Shown: piece after piece, positions 37,101 to 41,235 of the stretch
Position numbering within the stretch: the stretch's first letter is position 1
Layout: each line of letters begins with the position of its first letter
Assembly: GCA_022606425.2 (NCBI GenBank)
Contig: JAHDVF020000732.1
Location: forward strand, 744,001 to 808,000
Direction of reading: 5' to 3'
DNA: 64,000 nt
Origin: Lepidostoma basale
Taxonomy: Eukaryota > Arthropoda > Insecta > Trichoptera > Lepidostomatidae
Made by a program: the position numbers and the translations under genes
The notes under the pieces: model-generated
The model's input: only the letters and a program-made list of their open reading frames with translations
Told to the model about the DNA's origin: nothing
The model's database searches: none

Positions 37101-38980
37101 TTTAAATATTTTAAAGAATAATATTTATTCCTCTTCTTCTTCTAATTGTAGACCTTGCGGCCTGTTTGTTAAGAAGAATTGGCCTTCTGCGAGGTCGACT
37201 CCCAGCTGTCAGACACCTCAAGGGTCGTCTACTAAAGGTTGAAAGTGCAAGGTTGACCGTGCAACATTGTGAGAATGAGTCTGGATGTATCAATTCTTCT
37301 CGCGTGTGCATACCAGTTTCTTCTCTTTTGCCTCCTTTCACATCCACGACCTCGCATATTTTCCTTATTCTTGTATTATATATTATTCGTAAAGATAAAT
37401 ATCTGATGATCCCATAGAACTTGGCAAAACTAGTTAGTTTTACAATTTCACCTGTTTTAGTATGACGGAAAAACTTATTCCAAAAAAATAAAATAAAACT
37501 ATAATCAGTGCGAGTTACTGTATGTGACAATCTTTCTCAAAGACCAATGTTATAAAAGATAGCGACATATCTGACATACGAGTATGTGTGGTTTATGTTA
37601 TGCTTCCAGAAATATGACGAATAAAAACACATCACACAAGGACAACTTTGAGAGAATGTAAATAATTTTATGTTCCGGACCGTTGTTGTTTGAACTTTCA
37701 AAAGAAACGCACATTTTGGAACAAATTTCTGATTTTATTTAAACAAATTTATTCGTGTCGTCCTAAAACATTAAAATTGTGATTGGTTTGGTGATATACA
37801 CTTCTTTTGCAAGTATATTCCAGTATTACGGTGTATTATTAATTATTATTATTTATTATACCAAATTAATAAACAAAGATGAATATTCAGCTCCTGTAGT
37901 TGTTCTTCTATCGTCTGTATCTGGCTTAGCACATATTTAACAAAGATTTGTTTTCTTTTTCTGTTAACAAATTAACAATTATTAAAATGAAATGTTCGCT
38001 ATTGGGCCTTAAATAGTTCACAGTAAAGTGCTATAGACAAAGAAATGAGAATAGACCTCACCCGGGTAGGGGCGCGTGGCCCAGGCCGTGTCCACGAAGT
38101 AGCCCACTTCCTCGTCCTCCATCCTCCCGTGCTTCCTTCCCAAGTGAGACCGCCGGGGCTCAGGAAAGTCATAATCGTCATAGCTGTTATTCTCGACGAG
38201 TTCTTTATCCACTTTCTTATTTTCTTCGTGCTTAGCGCTCTCCTCTGTGAAATTAAAATTCACATCATCCAAGAGAGTATCTCCGGTTAGATTAAACACT
38301 TCGGGTCCCTCGCACTGCGCGCACCGCTTGCTCCTCCTCCCTACTCTGGAATCTTCCGCGCCCCCCGCGGTTATCGGCTCATTAGCGCCGGGATCATCTT
38401 TCGGGGCGCCCTTAGATTCCGCGAGATTCGGCAGCTCGGCCTTATAGACGATGTGACCGTTGGCAGGGTGGACCGTCGGCTCGATGAAGAAGGCCGTCCC
38501 GGCGGCTGTGAAATAGCCGTAGTAGTATCTTTTATCGCAGATTGTAACGATCGCCTTCGAGTCGGGCTCGTTAAAAACGCCGCCCGTGTAGAATTGGCAA
38601 CTTGTGGCATCTTCCTTTTTGTCGTTATCCGATATCCACTTTTCTTCGAATTGATTGCCAAAAGAGAAATATTTATTCTCTGCCAATACTAAAATCCAGT
38701 CTTCAATTTCTAAAGCGACGCCGTCCGGCGTAAAGACCAATCTCTCGAGATCGTCTCGGAGACTTTGATTGGAATCTGTTTCGTTCTCCGCGGACCTTTT
38801 GTACCTTTTATTTTCGTCGGAAACTCCGCTCGACAAAGTTTTCGGCTCGACGATGATATTATTTAACAAATTGTCGTAATCAGAAGCTATATAGAACTCG
38901 TTGGGGTGAATTTCGTTTAAATTCACCGCGGGGACAGAAATAAACGCCAAGATAACAAAGAACCTCAAAGGGCACTTCAT
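924..38980 (-). CDS. ADAMTS2/3/14-like secreted metalloprotease, 17 coding exons
   Basis: Joined exons, 5' to 3' on minus: 38980-38062, 37036-36915, 36810-36639, 32403-32238, 31753-31601, 30638-30528, 28810-28678, 28598-28435, 25435-25266, 22233-22112, 20170-20048, 19146-18959, 17013-16884, 2453-2242, 2089-1976, 1382-1262, 1175-924. All borders are GT-AG, phases agree throughout, and the sum is 3372 nt (1123 aa plus stop TAG). Domains by approximate residue: signal 1-20, prodomain to 300, reprolysin domain 305-520 with zinc motif HEMAHILGLTHD (455-466) and Met-turn TIMAP, disintegrin-like to 592, TSP1-1 about 612-665, Cys-rich to 785, spacer to 915, three TSP1, PLAC at the end. Four TSP1 repeats plus PLAC is the vertebrate procollagen N-proteinase layout, about 1200 aa. 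The family cleaves extracellular matrix; the substrate here is unknown. Transcript support could move weak borders such as exon 12. No in-frame stop is seen, so it is probably functional. Confidence 0.93.
1262..1382 (-). CDS. ADAMTS exon 16: end of third TSP1, start of fourth
   Basis: 121 nt after acceptor ACCCAATTAG. It encodes [26 protein letters not shown] and the start of the next repeat, YWTEGPWSK. Donor AAG|GTAACC. A LINE fragment with target-site duplication sits in the intron just upstream (1463-1851). Confidence 0.88.
1463..1851 (-). mobile_element. 5'-truncated RTE-like LINE fragment with target-site duplication
   Basis: The minus strand reads [29 protein letters not shown] and [17 protein letters not shown], the C-terminal part of RTE-type endonuclease-reverse transcriptase ORFs. 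The 3' end is a (TGA)n-type tail. Thirteen identical bases (TTCAATTACATCA) flank it at 1450-1462 and 1852-1864. It lies wholly in the ADAMTS intron between exons 15 and 16. Confidence 0.85.
1976..2089 (-). CDS. ADAMTS exon 15: third TSP1 repeat
   Basis: 114 nt after acceptor TTTGTTTTAG. It encodes [26 protein letters not shown] keeps the CxxTC O-fucosylation motif. Donor AAGAC|GTGAGT. Confidence 0.92.
2242..2453 (-). CDS. ADAMTS exon 14: end of spacer and second TSP1 repeat
   Basis: 212 nt. It encodes [20 protein letters not shown] (last spacer strands, IEYMN), then a divergent TSP1 repeat [12 protein letters not shown]. That repeat keeps cysteines but has GPCGSC in place of WSxCSxTCG. Donor AGCAG|GTCGGG. 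Confidence 0.86.
2715..3290 (+). pseudogene. Decayed LINE 3' end
   Basis: Broken frames read [20 protein letters not shown], then [14 protein letters not shown], then [19 protein letters not shown]. The last is the usual end of CR1/jockey-type ORFs (NxLPxELKxIKxxxQFKxKLK). An A/T-rich tail follows. It lies in ADAMTS intron 13. Confidence 0.5.
3980..4150. other. GC-rich non-coding block in intron 13
   Basis: About 150 bp, distinctly richer in G+C than the flanking A/T-rich intron, with no repeat signature and no coding frame. It is a candidate conserved regulatory element, supported only by composition. Confidence 0.25.
4262..4926 (-). mobile_element. GTTA-tailed LINE fragment (3' end)
   Basis: The minus strand reads [16 protein letters not shown] and [19 protein letters not shown], matching the C-terminus of the element at 9262-10680. 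The 3' terminus (CACGCCGTCTCC on plus, 4273 on) is the family end. Frames are broken. Confidence 0.8.
4945..5092 (+). mobile_element. Non-autonomous element sharing the GTTA-tailed LINE 3' end
   Basis: It contains CTCCCGCGGGGGCGAAAAG, GATGGAGTGCCGCATCGG, then GGGGAGACGGCGTGATGG and (TTAG)n. The same module occurs at 17735-18085 and, inverted, at 45275-45725. It ends in tandem GTTA units. Confidence 0.7.
5335..5405 (+). repeat. tRNA-derived SINE head
   Basis: TCACTATGACCGCGACACCG, then a degenerate B box (GGGTTTGATTTCC), as in the fuller SINE copies at 15296, 16090 and 47115. An (AAT)n tract follows directly. Confidence 0.55.
5405..5530. repeat. (AAT)n microsatellite
   Basis: A long run of AAT/AATA units with small interruptions. 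It gives repetitive Asn/Ile frames on both strands that are not genes. Confidence 0.9.
6290..6550 (+). pseudogene. Decayed LINE C-terminal remnant
   Basis: Around 6380-6440 one frame reads [20 protein letters not shown], the RTFNxAGPxxWN block of non-LTR ORF ends. The rest is interrupted by stops. Confidence 0.45.
7085..7270 (-). repeat. Repeat end related to the 22.3-kb hammerhead-like copy
   Basis: Minus strand GGTTGACGAAACAGCTGTCG followed by GCGA. Downstream it shares a diverged block (ATTGAAGTATCATAGTGTTT) with 22440-22490. The upstream CTGATGA is lost here. Confidence 0.5.
7651..8310 (+). pseudogene. Penelope-like element fragment (RT end plus GIY-YIG endonuclease)
   Basis: 7651-7836 reads [20 protein letters not shown], the region between reverse transcriptase and endonuclease in Penelope-like ORFs. 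7990-8180 reads [20 protein letters not shown], a GIY-YIG nuclease (GVY then YVG) with the CNxC pair typical of the group. 8235-8310 reads [18 protein letters not shown], the usual ORF end. At least three frame breaks and stops show it is dead. No host role is expected. Confidence 0.82.
8560..8690 (+). repeat. Penelope-type terminal repeat piece
   Basis: CACCCTGACGAAGCTCAG then TACCAAATAAAGTAGTTTTG matches the inverted copies at 25640-25830. It sits 250 bp past the GIY-YIG remnant, in the place of a Penelope 3' terminal repeat. The GAAAC box is lost. Confidence 0.55.
8700..9080 (+). pseudogene. RTE-like LINE C-terminal fragment
   Basis: Reads [20 protein letters not shown], then [14 protein letters not shown] and [14 protein letters not shown], the same C-terminal region as at 1463-1851 and 39477-39775. 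No upstream RT is attached. Confidence 0.75.
9262..10680 (+). mobile_element. GTTA/GTT-tailed non-LTR retrotransposon, 5'-truncated, best copy
   Basis: The reverse transcriptase begins [20 protein letters not shown], then [29 protein letters not shown] and the catalytic [12 protein letters not shown]. The C-terminal domain reads [28 protein letters not shown] and [16 protein letters not shown], with stop at 10612-10614. Lesions: an in-frame TAA at 9764-9766 and a 2-nt insertion near 9999 that shifts the frame. The 3' end is CCTACCCCTGCGGGGAAACG, then GCGTGATGG and a (GTT)n tail. It is the parent type of about ten 3' fragments in this window. It lies in ADAMTS intron 13. Confidence 0.9.
9284..10614 (+). 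pseudogene. Reverse transcriptase ORF of the LINE (two disabling lesions)
   Basis: Frame 1 covers 9284-10000 with one internal TAA at 9764. The protein continues from 10006 in another frame after a 2-nt insertion (compare GAAGAGAGAAC here with GAAGAGAAC at about 63745). F/YADD and VKQGCVMSP are intact. The N-terminal endonuclease is missing. Confidence 0.85.
11385..11465 (+). repeat. Hammerhead-like repeat end
   Basis: GTGCCGAAACCGGTCGTAAC is identical in its last 17 bases to the copy at 36508-36524. The upstream arm has decayed. Confidence 0.5.
11490..12165 (-). mobile_element. GTTA-tailed LINE 3' fragment
   Basis: The minus strand reads [40 protein letters not shown] and, further 5', pieces of the segment with MNVSK. 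Frames are shifted. It ends at the family terminus near 11500. Confidence 0.8.
12336..12420. repeat. pogo/Tigger-type terminal sequence
   Basis: GGTAGAACGTCGTTTATCCG then GACTAATTGG resembles the terminal inverted repeat of pogo-superfamily elements. No partner end was found, so it is a solo remnant. Confidence 0.45.
12500..12905 (-). mobile_element. GTTA-tailed LINE 3' fragment
   Basis: The minus strand reads [20 protein letters not shown], then [19 protein letters not shown]. It extends up to the LMYGSEA region in broken frames. The extreme 3' tail is missing. Confidence 0.8.
13130..13490. other. GC-rich non-coding block in intron 13
   Basis: About 350 bp of raised G+C with GGAGCGGGGAGGGGCGGGGG near 13356 and CCCCCGGGGGCGCG near 13145. 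An open frame (13123-13482) has no recognisable domain. It could be a regulatory island or an old retained element. Confidence 0.25.
13575..13830 (-). other. Unrecognised intronic ORF
   Basis: The minus frame reads [20 protein letters not shown] and [14 protein letters not shown]. It has no signal or domain I can name. Its smooth reading suggests a transposon-derived piece, not an exon. Confidence 0.2.
15296..15505 (+). repeat. tRNA-derived SINE
   Basis: A tRNA-like head with B box GAGTTCGATTCCCGGCGAGG is followed by a body GACAGTGTGATTCTCACACA, ATGGCGATAAATTAGC and an A-rich tail. The head and body match the copies at 16090 (minus) and 47115 (plus). Confidence 0.75.
16090..16268 (-). repeat. 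tRNA-derived SINE
   Basis: The minus strand shows CCTTCGTGGCAGAGTGGTAA, the B box GGGTTCGATTCCCGGCGATG, then GTGTGATTGTCACACTG and the shared body. It is the most tRNA-like head of the family. Confidence 0.8.
16455..16765 (-). mobile_element. GTTA-tailed LINE fragment, heavily decayed
   Basis: Minus-strand segments correspond to the region from LMYGSEA to IMNKIMKGS of the 10-kb copy (for example ATGGAAT, CATATG), but with many indels. Confidence 0.45.
16884..17013 (-). CDS. ADAMTS exon 13: spacer domain, second part
   Basis: 130 nt after acceptor AATTTTCAG. It encodes [38 protein letters not shown]. The exon is about three quarters G+C in an AT-rich surround. Donor CTG|GTGAGT, phase 0. The next intron is the longest of the gene (14.4 kb). 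Confidence 0.88.
17186..17400 (-). repeat. Dispersed repeat, partial second copy at 23505
   Basis: The minus frame reads [20 protein letters not shown]. The block TAAGAGGAATAGCCA and its 5' neighbour TTCCAACAATGTT recur, diverged, at 23508-23552. The element type is not recognised. Confidence 0.4.
17555..17655 (+). repeat. Penelope-end-type repeat, decayed
   Basis: CACTAAAGACGGTTGTCTGTG, GCTCAAAACATGTTC and TTTTCAAAAAGTTATTCAAA match the better copy at 53741-53850. The core is eroded. Confidence 0.45.
17659..18660 (-). mobile_element. pogo/Tigger DNA transposon remnant, interrupted by a younger insert
   Basis: The left end TA|CAGTGGAACCTCTCATAACG looks like a pogo-type terminal repeat. On minus, 18415-18625 encodes [11 protein letters not shown] in one frame and [20 protein letters not shown], then [16 protein letters not shown], in the next. 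This is the DDE transposase block around its second Asp (VVDNAPAHP). A frameshift separates the pieces and no right end was found. The retroelement at 17735-18085 sits between end and transposase. Confidence 0.65.
17735..18085 (+). mobile_element. Non-autonomous GTTA-tailed element
   Basis: About 350 bp. It contains AACACAAATGTCCGGATCGTC, GTGCACCATCT, GAACGATCGAAGTGTGCGC, CGGGAGATGCCTATTGGTGG, then GGGGAGACGGAGTAATAG and (TTAG)n. It is collinear with the inverted copy at 45275-45725. Only the last 80 bases match the LINE at 9262-10680. Confidence 0.75.
18690..18915 (+). repeat. Dispersed repeat, copy A (3' of exon 12)
   Basis: TATCCACACCTCCTCGACTT, GAAGGACACCTCGCCAACCC and GGGGGAGGCCTATGTCCAGC, then an (AAG)n end. 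It is very similar to 19635-19905. The GGCCTATGTCCAGCAGTGGA end is typical of insect LINE/SINE 3' termini. Confidence 0.75.
18959..19146 (-). CDS. ADAMTS exon 12: spacer domain, first part
   Basis: 188 nt. It encodes [20 protein letters not shown], then [12 protein letters not shown], matching the spacer's IPxxARxLxV start. Two AGs lie side by side (TTGCAGAG). Only the second keeps the phase from exon 11, since the first gives AGC TGA, a stop. Donor AG|GTAACA. Two copies of one repeat flank this exon. Confidence 0.85.
19262..19425. repeat. Palindromic element, GAAACATGTC family
   Basis: GGGAATAATATGTTTCGCCT facing AGGCAAAACATGTCATTCCC, with TAGAAAACAGACGTTTTC outside. Related copies are listed at 20945, 28155, 33003, 35000, 42125, 46640, 59035 and 61180. 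Confidence 0.7.
19635..19910 (+). repeat. Dispersed repeat, copy B (5' of exon 12)
   Basis: Same unit and orientation as 18690-18915, with a short extra segment (GATGAATTGGCTAACG) and the same (AAG)n end. The two copies bracket ADAMTS exon 12 as direct repeats. Confidence 0.75.
20048..20170 (-). CDS. ADAMTS exon 11: end of Cys-rich domain
   Basis: 123 nt, 41 codons. It encodes [25 protein letters not shown] and HLTFNKT. DRCGVCxGxGxxC is the invariant end of the ADAMTS Cys-rich domain. Acceptor GTTTTAG, donor ACG|GTAAAA. Confidence 0.93.
20400..20605. repeat. Fold-back repeat with hammerhead-like core
   Basis: Minus strand 20522-20478: TTGAAGATGGAGACTTCAAC, then GATCTCCGAAACATCGTCCG. GGAGA and TCTCC can pair, followed by GAAAC and GUC. 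The opposite-facing decayed arm is at 20530-20575. The family recurs at 650-800. Confidence 0.6.
20680..20940 (-). mobile_element. GTTA-tailed LINE fragment, decayed
   Basis: Minus-strand blocks correspond to the C-terminal region (NQINEM, RPRKAWY-like) of the same LINE as at 56285. It is short and frame-broken. Confidence 0.4.
20945..21178. repeat. Palindromic element, GAAACATGTC family
   Basis: Starts TTGTTTCTTGAACACTAATG. It contains GAGAATGGCATGTTTTGCCT and, inverted, AAAAGCGAAACATGGAATTT. It ends with ATGTTTTCATTTGTATTAAT. Confidence 0.7.
22112..22233 (-). CDS. ADAMTS exon 10: Cys-rich domain
   Basis: 122 nt after acceptor TGTTGCAG. It encodes [26 protein letters not shown] and DNEHHFCIE, the core of the ADAMTS Cys-rich domain (DGTPC block). 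Donor GAG|GTATGA, phase 0. Confidence 0.93.
22270..22490. repeat. Penelope-end-type inverted repeat carrying the hammerhead-like motif
   Basis: ATTGTCGCGACAGCTGTT (22298-22315) is inverted at 22369-22387 (AACAGCTGTCGCGACAAT). Downstream, TTGAAATATCAAAGTGTTTC is shared with 7085-7270. Confidence 0.65.
22297..22352 (-). ncRNA. Hammerhead-ribozyme-like motif (best copy)
   Basis: Minus strand, 5' to 3': GATTGTAACAC, CTGATGA (22341-22335), an extra T, GTTAAC-ATTG-GTTAGC (helix II, six pairs including one G-U), GAAAC (22317-22313), AGCTGTC, then GCGACAATC. GATTGT and ACAATC pair as helix I. ACAGCTGT is a palindrome, as in dimer-forming hammerheads with minimal helix III; predicted cleavage is after C 22306. 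The one extra base after CTGATGA departs from the textbook core. It lies in ADAMTS intron 9. Activity is untested. Confidence 0.55.
23605..23915 (-). mobile_element. GTTA-tailed LINE 3' fragment
   Basis: The (CTAA)n tail at 23609-23626 marks the 3' end on minus. The minus frame then reads [40 protein letters not shown] and [19 protein letters not shown], nearly intact and close to the 10-kb copy. Confidence 0.9.
24885..25100 (-). mobile_element. GTTA-tailed LINE 3' fragment, decayed
   Basis: CTCCGGAACGGTAGACTGAG near 24900 and CACGTCGATTCTTCCGACTT near 24990 match the inverted 3' end of the family. The tail is lost. Confidence 0.65.
25266..25435 (-). CDS. ADAMTS exon 9: end of TSP1 and start of Cys-rich domain
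   Basis: 170 nt; the acceptor CCCGAAG has only a short pyrimidine tract. It encodes [26 protein letters not shown], then the Cys-rich domain entry [10 protein letters not shown] and SWLPYDTDE. It splices in phase to exon 8, leaving no missing piece of the TSP1 repeat. Donor GAAG|GTAACT. Confidence 0.9.
25640..25835. repeat. Penelope-type terminal repeats in inverted pair, hammerhead-like
   Basis: Plus: CCTGACGAAGCTCCGGCGGG, then AGCGAAACCGGTTGGG and AACAAATAAAGTGGTTTAG. The minus partner is at 25650-25707. GCTCC/GGAGC can pair; GAAAC is followed by palindromic ACCGGT and T. The relation to 8560-8690 ties it to the Penelope fragment. Confidence 0.7.
26161..26202. repeat. Perfect 15-bp inverted repeat (hairpin)
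   Basis: Arm TCACGACTGGTCCTC (26161-26175) is exactly inverted at 26188-26202 with a 12-base spacer. It lies in ADAMTS intron 8. Confidence 0.85.
27360..27565. other. GC-richer non-coding block in intron 8
   Basis: About 200 bp with CCCGCGGCGGAGTTCC, GAGAGGAGCTCCTACAGCTC and GCTCAGCTCAGTTCAGTC. No coding frame and no repeat signature. It is a candidate enhancer by composition only. Confidence 0.25.
28155..28398. repeat. Palindromic element, GAAACATGTC family
   Basis: Begins TTGTTTCTTGAACAATGATG. The inverted core is GCTCTTTTAGGGCATTATCA against TGGTAATGCCTTAGAGAGAC, followed by GGAACATATCATTCCCATAA. It abuts exon 8. Confidence 0.65.
28435..28598 (-). CDS. ADAMTS exon 8: end of disintegrin-like domain and central TSP1
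   Basis: 164 nt. [14 protein letters not shown] closes the disintegrin-like domain. [19 protein letters not shown] begins the central thrombospondin type 1 repeat. WGNW and WTAW are WxxW sites for C-mannosylation. The CSRPC motif lacks the Ser/Thr usually O-fucosylated in CxxS/TC. Donor GC|GTAAGT. Confidence 0.93.
28678..28810 (-). CDS. ADAMTS exon 7: disintegrin-like domain
   Basis: 133 nt. It encodes [18 protein letters not shown] and [17 protein letters not shown], the Cys-rich second half of the disintegrin-like domain with its KKGPPxxGTxC block. Donor GTTAAT, phase 0. Confidence 0.93.
29267..29490 (+). pseudogene. Non-LTR retrotransposon C-terminal remnant
   Basis: Reads [36 protein letters not shown], then [14 protein letters not shown]. 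This is the RxxGRPxxRWxDxV...WR...A pattern that ends many LINE ORFs, with an internal stop. Confidence 0.6.
30528..30638 (-). CDS. ADAMTS exon 6: start of disintegrin-like domain
   Basis: 111 nt, acceptor ATTTCAG, donor GG|GTACGT. It encodes [14 protein letters not shown] and [14 protein letters not shown]. The MDEQC block is diagnostic of the ADAMTS disintegrin-like domain. Confidence 0.92.
31601..31753 (-). CDS. ADAMTS exon 5: second half of zinc site and Met-turn
   Basis: 153 nt after acceptor TTTTTAG. Its first T completes the Ile codon, giving HEMAHI|LGLTHD. It continues with [18 protein letters not shown], which holds the Met-turn, and ends RVLK at donor AAA|GTAAGT. All three zinc histidines are present across exons 4 and 5. 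Confidence 0.93.
32040..32160 (-). repeat. tRNA-derived SINE, partial
   Basis: Inverted body AATAAAAATAGCGATAGACT, then CACGCTGCCTTTAATC. The head is missing except for GGCCTCCGTGACAGAG at 32139-32154. Confidence 0.6.
32238..32403 (-). CDS. ADAMTS exon 4: catalytic domain with first half of zinc site
   Basis: 166 nt. It encodes [17 protein letters not shown], then [19 protein letters not shown], then FIIAHEMAH. The exon ends inside the zinc motif (CAC AT|GTTCGT), with the last codon completed by exon 5. GYAP and the cysteine before the active site are family features. Confidence 0.92.
32630..32950. repeat. Inverted pair of Penelope-end-type repeats
   Basis: Minus at 32716-32681: CACTGAAGAAGGACTGGTTG, TCCGAAACATAACTG. 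Plus at 32858-32895: CACTAAAGAAGGACTGATTG, TCCGAAACATAATGG. GGAC/GTCC pair as the helix before GAAAC. Arms extend to TTTTAATAGTGTTGTA on both sides. Confidence 0.7.
33003..33200. repeat. Palindromic element, GAAACATGTC family (decayed)
   Basis: TATTGTTTCTTTAACAATGATG, then GTGTTTTGCCTTTCTAAGGC and, inverted, TTATGCCTTAGAAACACATT. Confidence 0.55.
33205..35000. other. Part of ADAMTS intron 3 with nothing recognised
   Basis: A/T-rich. A short frame at 34414-34608 and sequence to 34760 read smoothly in pieces ([20 protein letters not shown]), which may be an old transposon, but no family could be named. Confidence 0.3.
33725..33780. repeat. Short dispersed motif shared with 28105 and 50720
   Basis: TATGGAATTCCATGGTGTTA then ACGCC. 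Related strings occur at 28100-28130 and 50722-50748. It is probably one edge of a Penelope-type or fold-back repeat. Confidence 0.35.
35000..35238. repeat. Palindromic element, GAAACATGTC family
   Basis: GCCTGTCTAAGGCATTATCA against TGATAGGCAAAACATGTCAT, and TTTTCTAGAAGTTTTATAAT against ATTATAATAAAACATCTAAA. It ends TTGTTCAAGAAATAATAAAT. Confidence 0.7.
36425..36580 (+). repeat. Penelope-end-type repeat with hammerhead-like core
   Basis: CTGAAAATGGCAGTACGCTG, then CCGAAACCGGTCGTAAC. GGCAG/CTGCC pair; GAAAC is followed by palindromic ACCGGT and C. One core G is A here. It lies near exon 3. Confidence 0.6.
36639..36810 (-). CDS. ADAMTS exon 3: catalytic domain
   Basis: 172 nt, starting [20 protein letters not shown] directly in frame with exon 2. 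The intron between them is only 104 bp. It ends RLIGKLGYG at donor GTAATT, phase 1. The pattern NIVSxIYKDPSL is typical of ADAMTS catalytic domains. Confidence 0.92.
36915..37036 (-). CDS. ADAMTS exon 2: start of catalytic domain
   Basis: Acceptor CGGCAG and donor ATT|GTACGT give 122 nt. It encodes [19 protein letters not shown] followed by a helix ending IMALLNI. This is the first beta strand and helix of the reprolysin fold, where ADAMTS proteins begin after the prodomain. Confidence 0.92.
38062..38980 (-). CDS. ADAMTS exon 1: signal peptide and prodomain
   Basis: Starts at ATG 38980 (context ACAACAATG, A at -3). The open frame runs further upstream but only with a non-ATG codon. A hydrophobic leader (residues 3-19, [11 protein letters not shown]) is followed by the M12B-type prodomain with [19 protein letters not shown] at 152-170. 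Basic cleavage motifs are RYKR (59-62), RRSKR (215-219) and a third basic stretch at 276-286, so furin-like activation is likely. The exon ends CCCGG|GTGAGG, phase 1. It is one long exon of 306 codons plus one base. Confidence 0.93.
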
Positions 38981-39300
38981 TGTTGTAGGGGTCACTTCGG
39001 CCGGAACGTAATCACAATATACGCGAATTTATTCAAATTTTGTCCGAACTCGCACTCGTTTATTTTGAACATTCGAATTCGTTTGTTTCGTTCTCAAATA
39101 CGAAGTGCTCGTTTAAACCCGACGGAATGATCCAGTCAGCACCAGCCGCGCCGGTGGCCGCCACTAAACAAACAGCGGCTCCAATAAAGAGCCTCTGTCC
39201 CGCGACATGCGGACTAATTAAAACTCCGGGACTAATGCGGCCGCTGCAATTGTCAATAAGCCAGATCACTGGAATTTAAGTGGTGGCATTAACTACTTCA
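38981..39300 (-). promoter_or_regulatory. Probable 5'UTR/promoter-proximal region of the ADAMTS gene
   Basis: This block is directly upstream of the ADAMTS start codon. It is clearly richer in G+C than the flanking DNA and nearly free of simple repeats. Open frames on both strands here lack good start contexts, and I read them as chance. No TATA box or initiator can be fixed. Confidence 0.4.
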
Positions 39301-39476
39301 ACAAGCGGCGTCTCTCTCCGTTCACCAATTAATGATGCTCCGCTCGTATTTACTTTTTCAAGAATTTCCATACTGGATTCATGTCATTAAATATACTTCA
39401 AAAAAGTAAACAACCGTCACGTGAATTAAAAGTTTTTGTTTCCCGACAAATATCCTAAAGCGACAAATATAGACAA

Positions 39477-39775
39477 ATGCTTAGCATAGGTCTGAGAGAC
39501 AAAATACCCAATATCGAAATTAGACACCGTACAAAACTTTTCGTTGTGATGAGCCGTGTTGCAAAACAACTGAAATGGACAGGAAATGTCGCCAGAAACT
39601 TGACGCGGATGCCATGGGAGAGAAACATGAGCATAGGCCGACTACAAAAAAGATGGGCTGACGATATAATGCCAATCGGGAGAAGACGATGGATTAGAGT
39701 CGCGTATTATAGCGAATTTTTAAGGGGGCCTACATCTAGTATTGTGTAGAGACGGCTAGGAAGAAGAAGAAGAAA
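39477..39775 (+). pseudogene. RTE-like LINE C-terminal fragment
   Basis: Reads MLSIGLRDKIPNIEIRHRTK, AKQLKWTGNVARNL and KRWADDIMPIGRRRWIRVA, then an (AAG)n tail. It lies just upstream of the ADAMTS promoter region. Confidence 0.8.
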
Positions 39776-40659
39776 ATCTTAATGTGACCTTTGATTTTGA
39801 AATTCAAAACAAAAATTATTTTAACACCCATCGTAAATTTGATAACGAATTTTATTCCGAAGATATGTCACTTTTAACGTGTACCCTTTTATAGTTTATA
39901 TTCCTTTTTCAATTATTATATCTTTCATGGATTCATTTTTTTATGGACAGGGTGACCCAAATATTTATTCTCTCGCAACTGACACTTTTATTACCTTTTC
40001 TATGTGATATATCTTGCTGACGAAAATATGACACAGGGTGTACAAAAGCAAAGTTAAAAAATAATGGGGTCACCCGAGACGCCAGAATAAAATCACGCTT
40101 AGGTCCCAAGAAGCCGAATTTTTTGGTCGAGAGAATCATAAATTTCTGACGTCCATATCTCTCCCCACTGGACGGATAAATAAACATTACAGCAAAAATA
40201 TTTATAAATGTGTGCGATTGTGGGAAACAAGAAGTTTTGTTTTGTTCTGTATTCATTTATTAAAAATGTGTTATTTTTAATTAAAACATTTTTTCTATTT
40301 TATTATCTTGAAAAACATAAAACAATATTTCTACGATATTAACCTTCATTAATATAGTATTTTGAAACAAATCCTTTAAAAGATTATTTTTTGAAAAGAT
40401 ACACTTGTAATATAAATTTTTATCGTTAAAAAATAAATGTATTATTTAAAACCAGTATCAGAAAATATAATAAAGCTTACCAAGTGTTTATCTAACTTAC
40501 TGAGATGTATGAATAATATTCTGAAATAATCTTCCTTTAATATTTAAACGTCCTATCTTTTATATCGTGTGGTCTCTAAACATTGGGAGAAATGCGTCGA
40601 GTAAATAACACGAAATAAAGGATTGGCTATGTAATATTGGTCATACGAAAGAGGAAATT

Positions 40660-40960
40660 GTTAGCAGTGAATGACACTCCGCACATGTCCTGCCTCTCCC
40701 GTCAAGGACGCTTCTGCTTTATCTTCATTAGTGGTTTCTCGTGCGAACAAATTACTTGCTAAGGTTGGTTCCATAATGTGTTTAATTATCCTACCAAAAC
40801 TAACCTCCAGTTTTAGTGGCGCCCTCACGCCGCCCACCAATGGAATACTCTCATCAGCAAATATATGTGCGGTTATTCGACACAACCTTTTCTGCAAAAA
40901 ATATATACTTTCACCACATTACGTTTATCGGATAGAAGCAAACATCGGTCAGTGTTAGGG
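40660..40960. other. Unrecognised intergenic block with long frames on both strands
   Basis: Moderate G+C. The minus frame reads SFGRIIKHIMEPTLASNLFA and the plus frame VVSRANKLLAKVGSIMCLII. No domain, splice structure or start context supports a gene. It could be an old transposon piece. Confidence 0.2.
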
Positions 40961-41149
40961 ACGACGCTTGTTTGTACCAAATTCGATTTTAGAGTACCGT
41001 ACGCTTTTCGGTTTAAAGTAATGATAATCTTTCACCTTTTGTAATATTGAAAATTATATAAATATGATGTTAAAATATCCGATAAATTTTAGACGATTTC
41101 TTCCGTAAATAATGAAAATTAAAAAAAAATTCAAATCTTTATAAAATGA

Positions 41150-41235
41150 CTATTTAGTTAAAATCCACTAATGTTTATGTCTTCGACTGGTTTCGGCAGC
41201 TCGCTGCCATCTTCATTTCTGCCGTTATGTTCGGA
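41150..41235 (-). repeat. Penelope-end-type repeat with hammerhead-like core
   Basis: Minus: ATGAAGATGGCAGCGAGCTG, then CCGAAACCAGTCGAAG. GGCAG/CTGCC pair. The first core C is A. Confidence 0.6.

Noticed and set aside
39060..39279. Possible upstream exon with a leader-like peptide on minus, or a plus-strand gene
   Set aside because: No good ATG context, no splice link to the ADAMTS start, and the ADAMTS signal peptide is already complete in exon 1.
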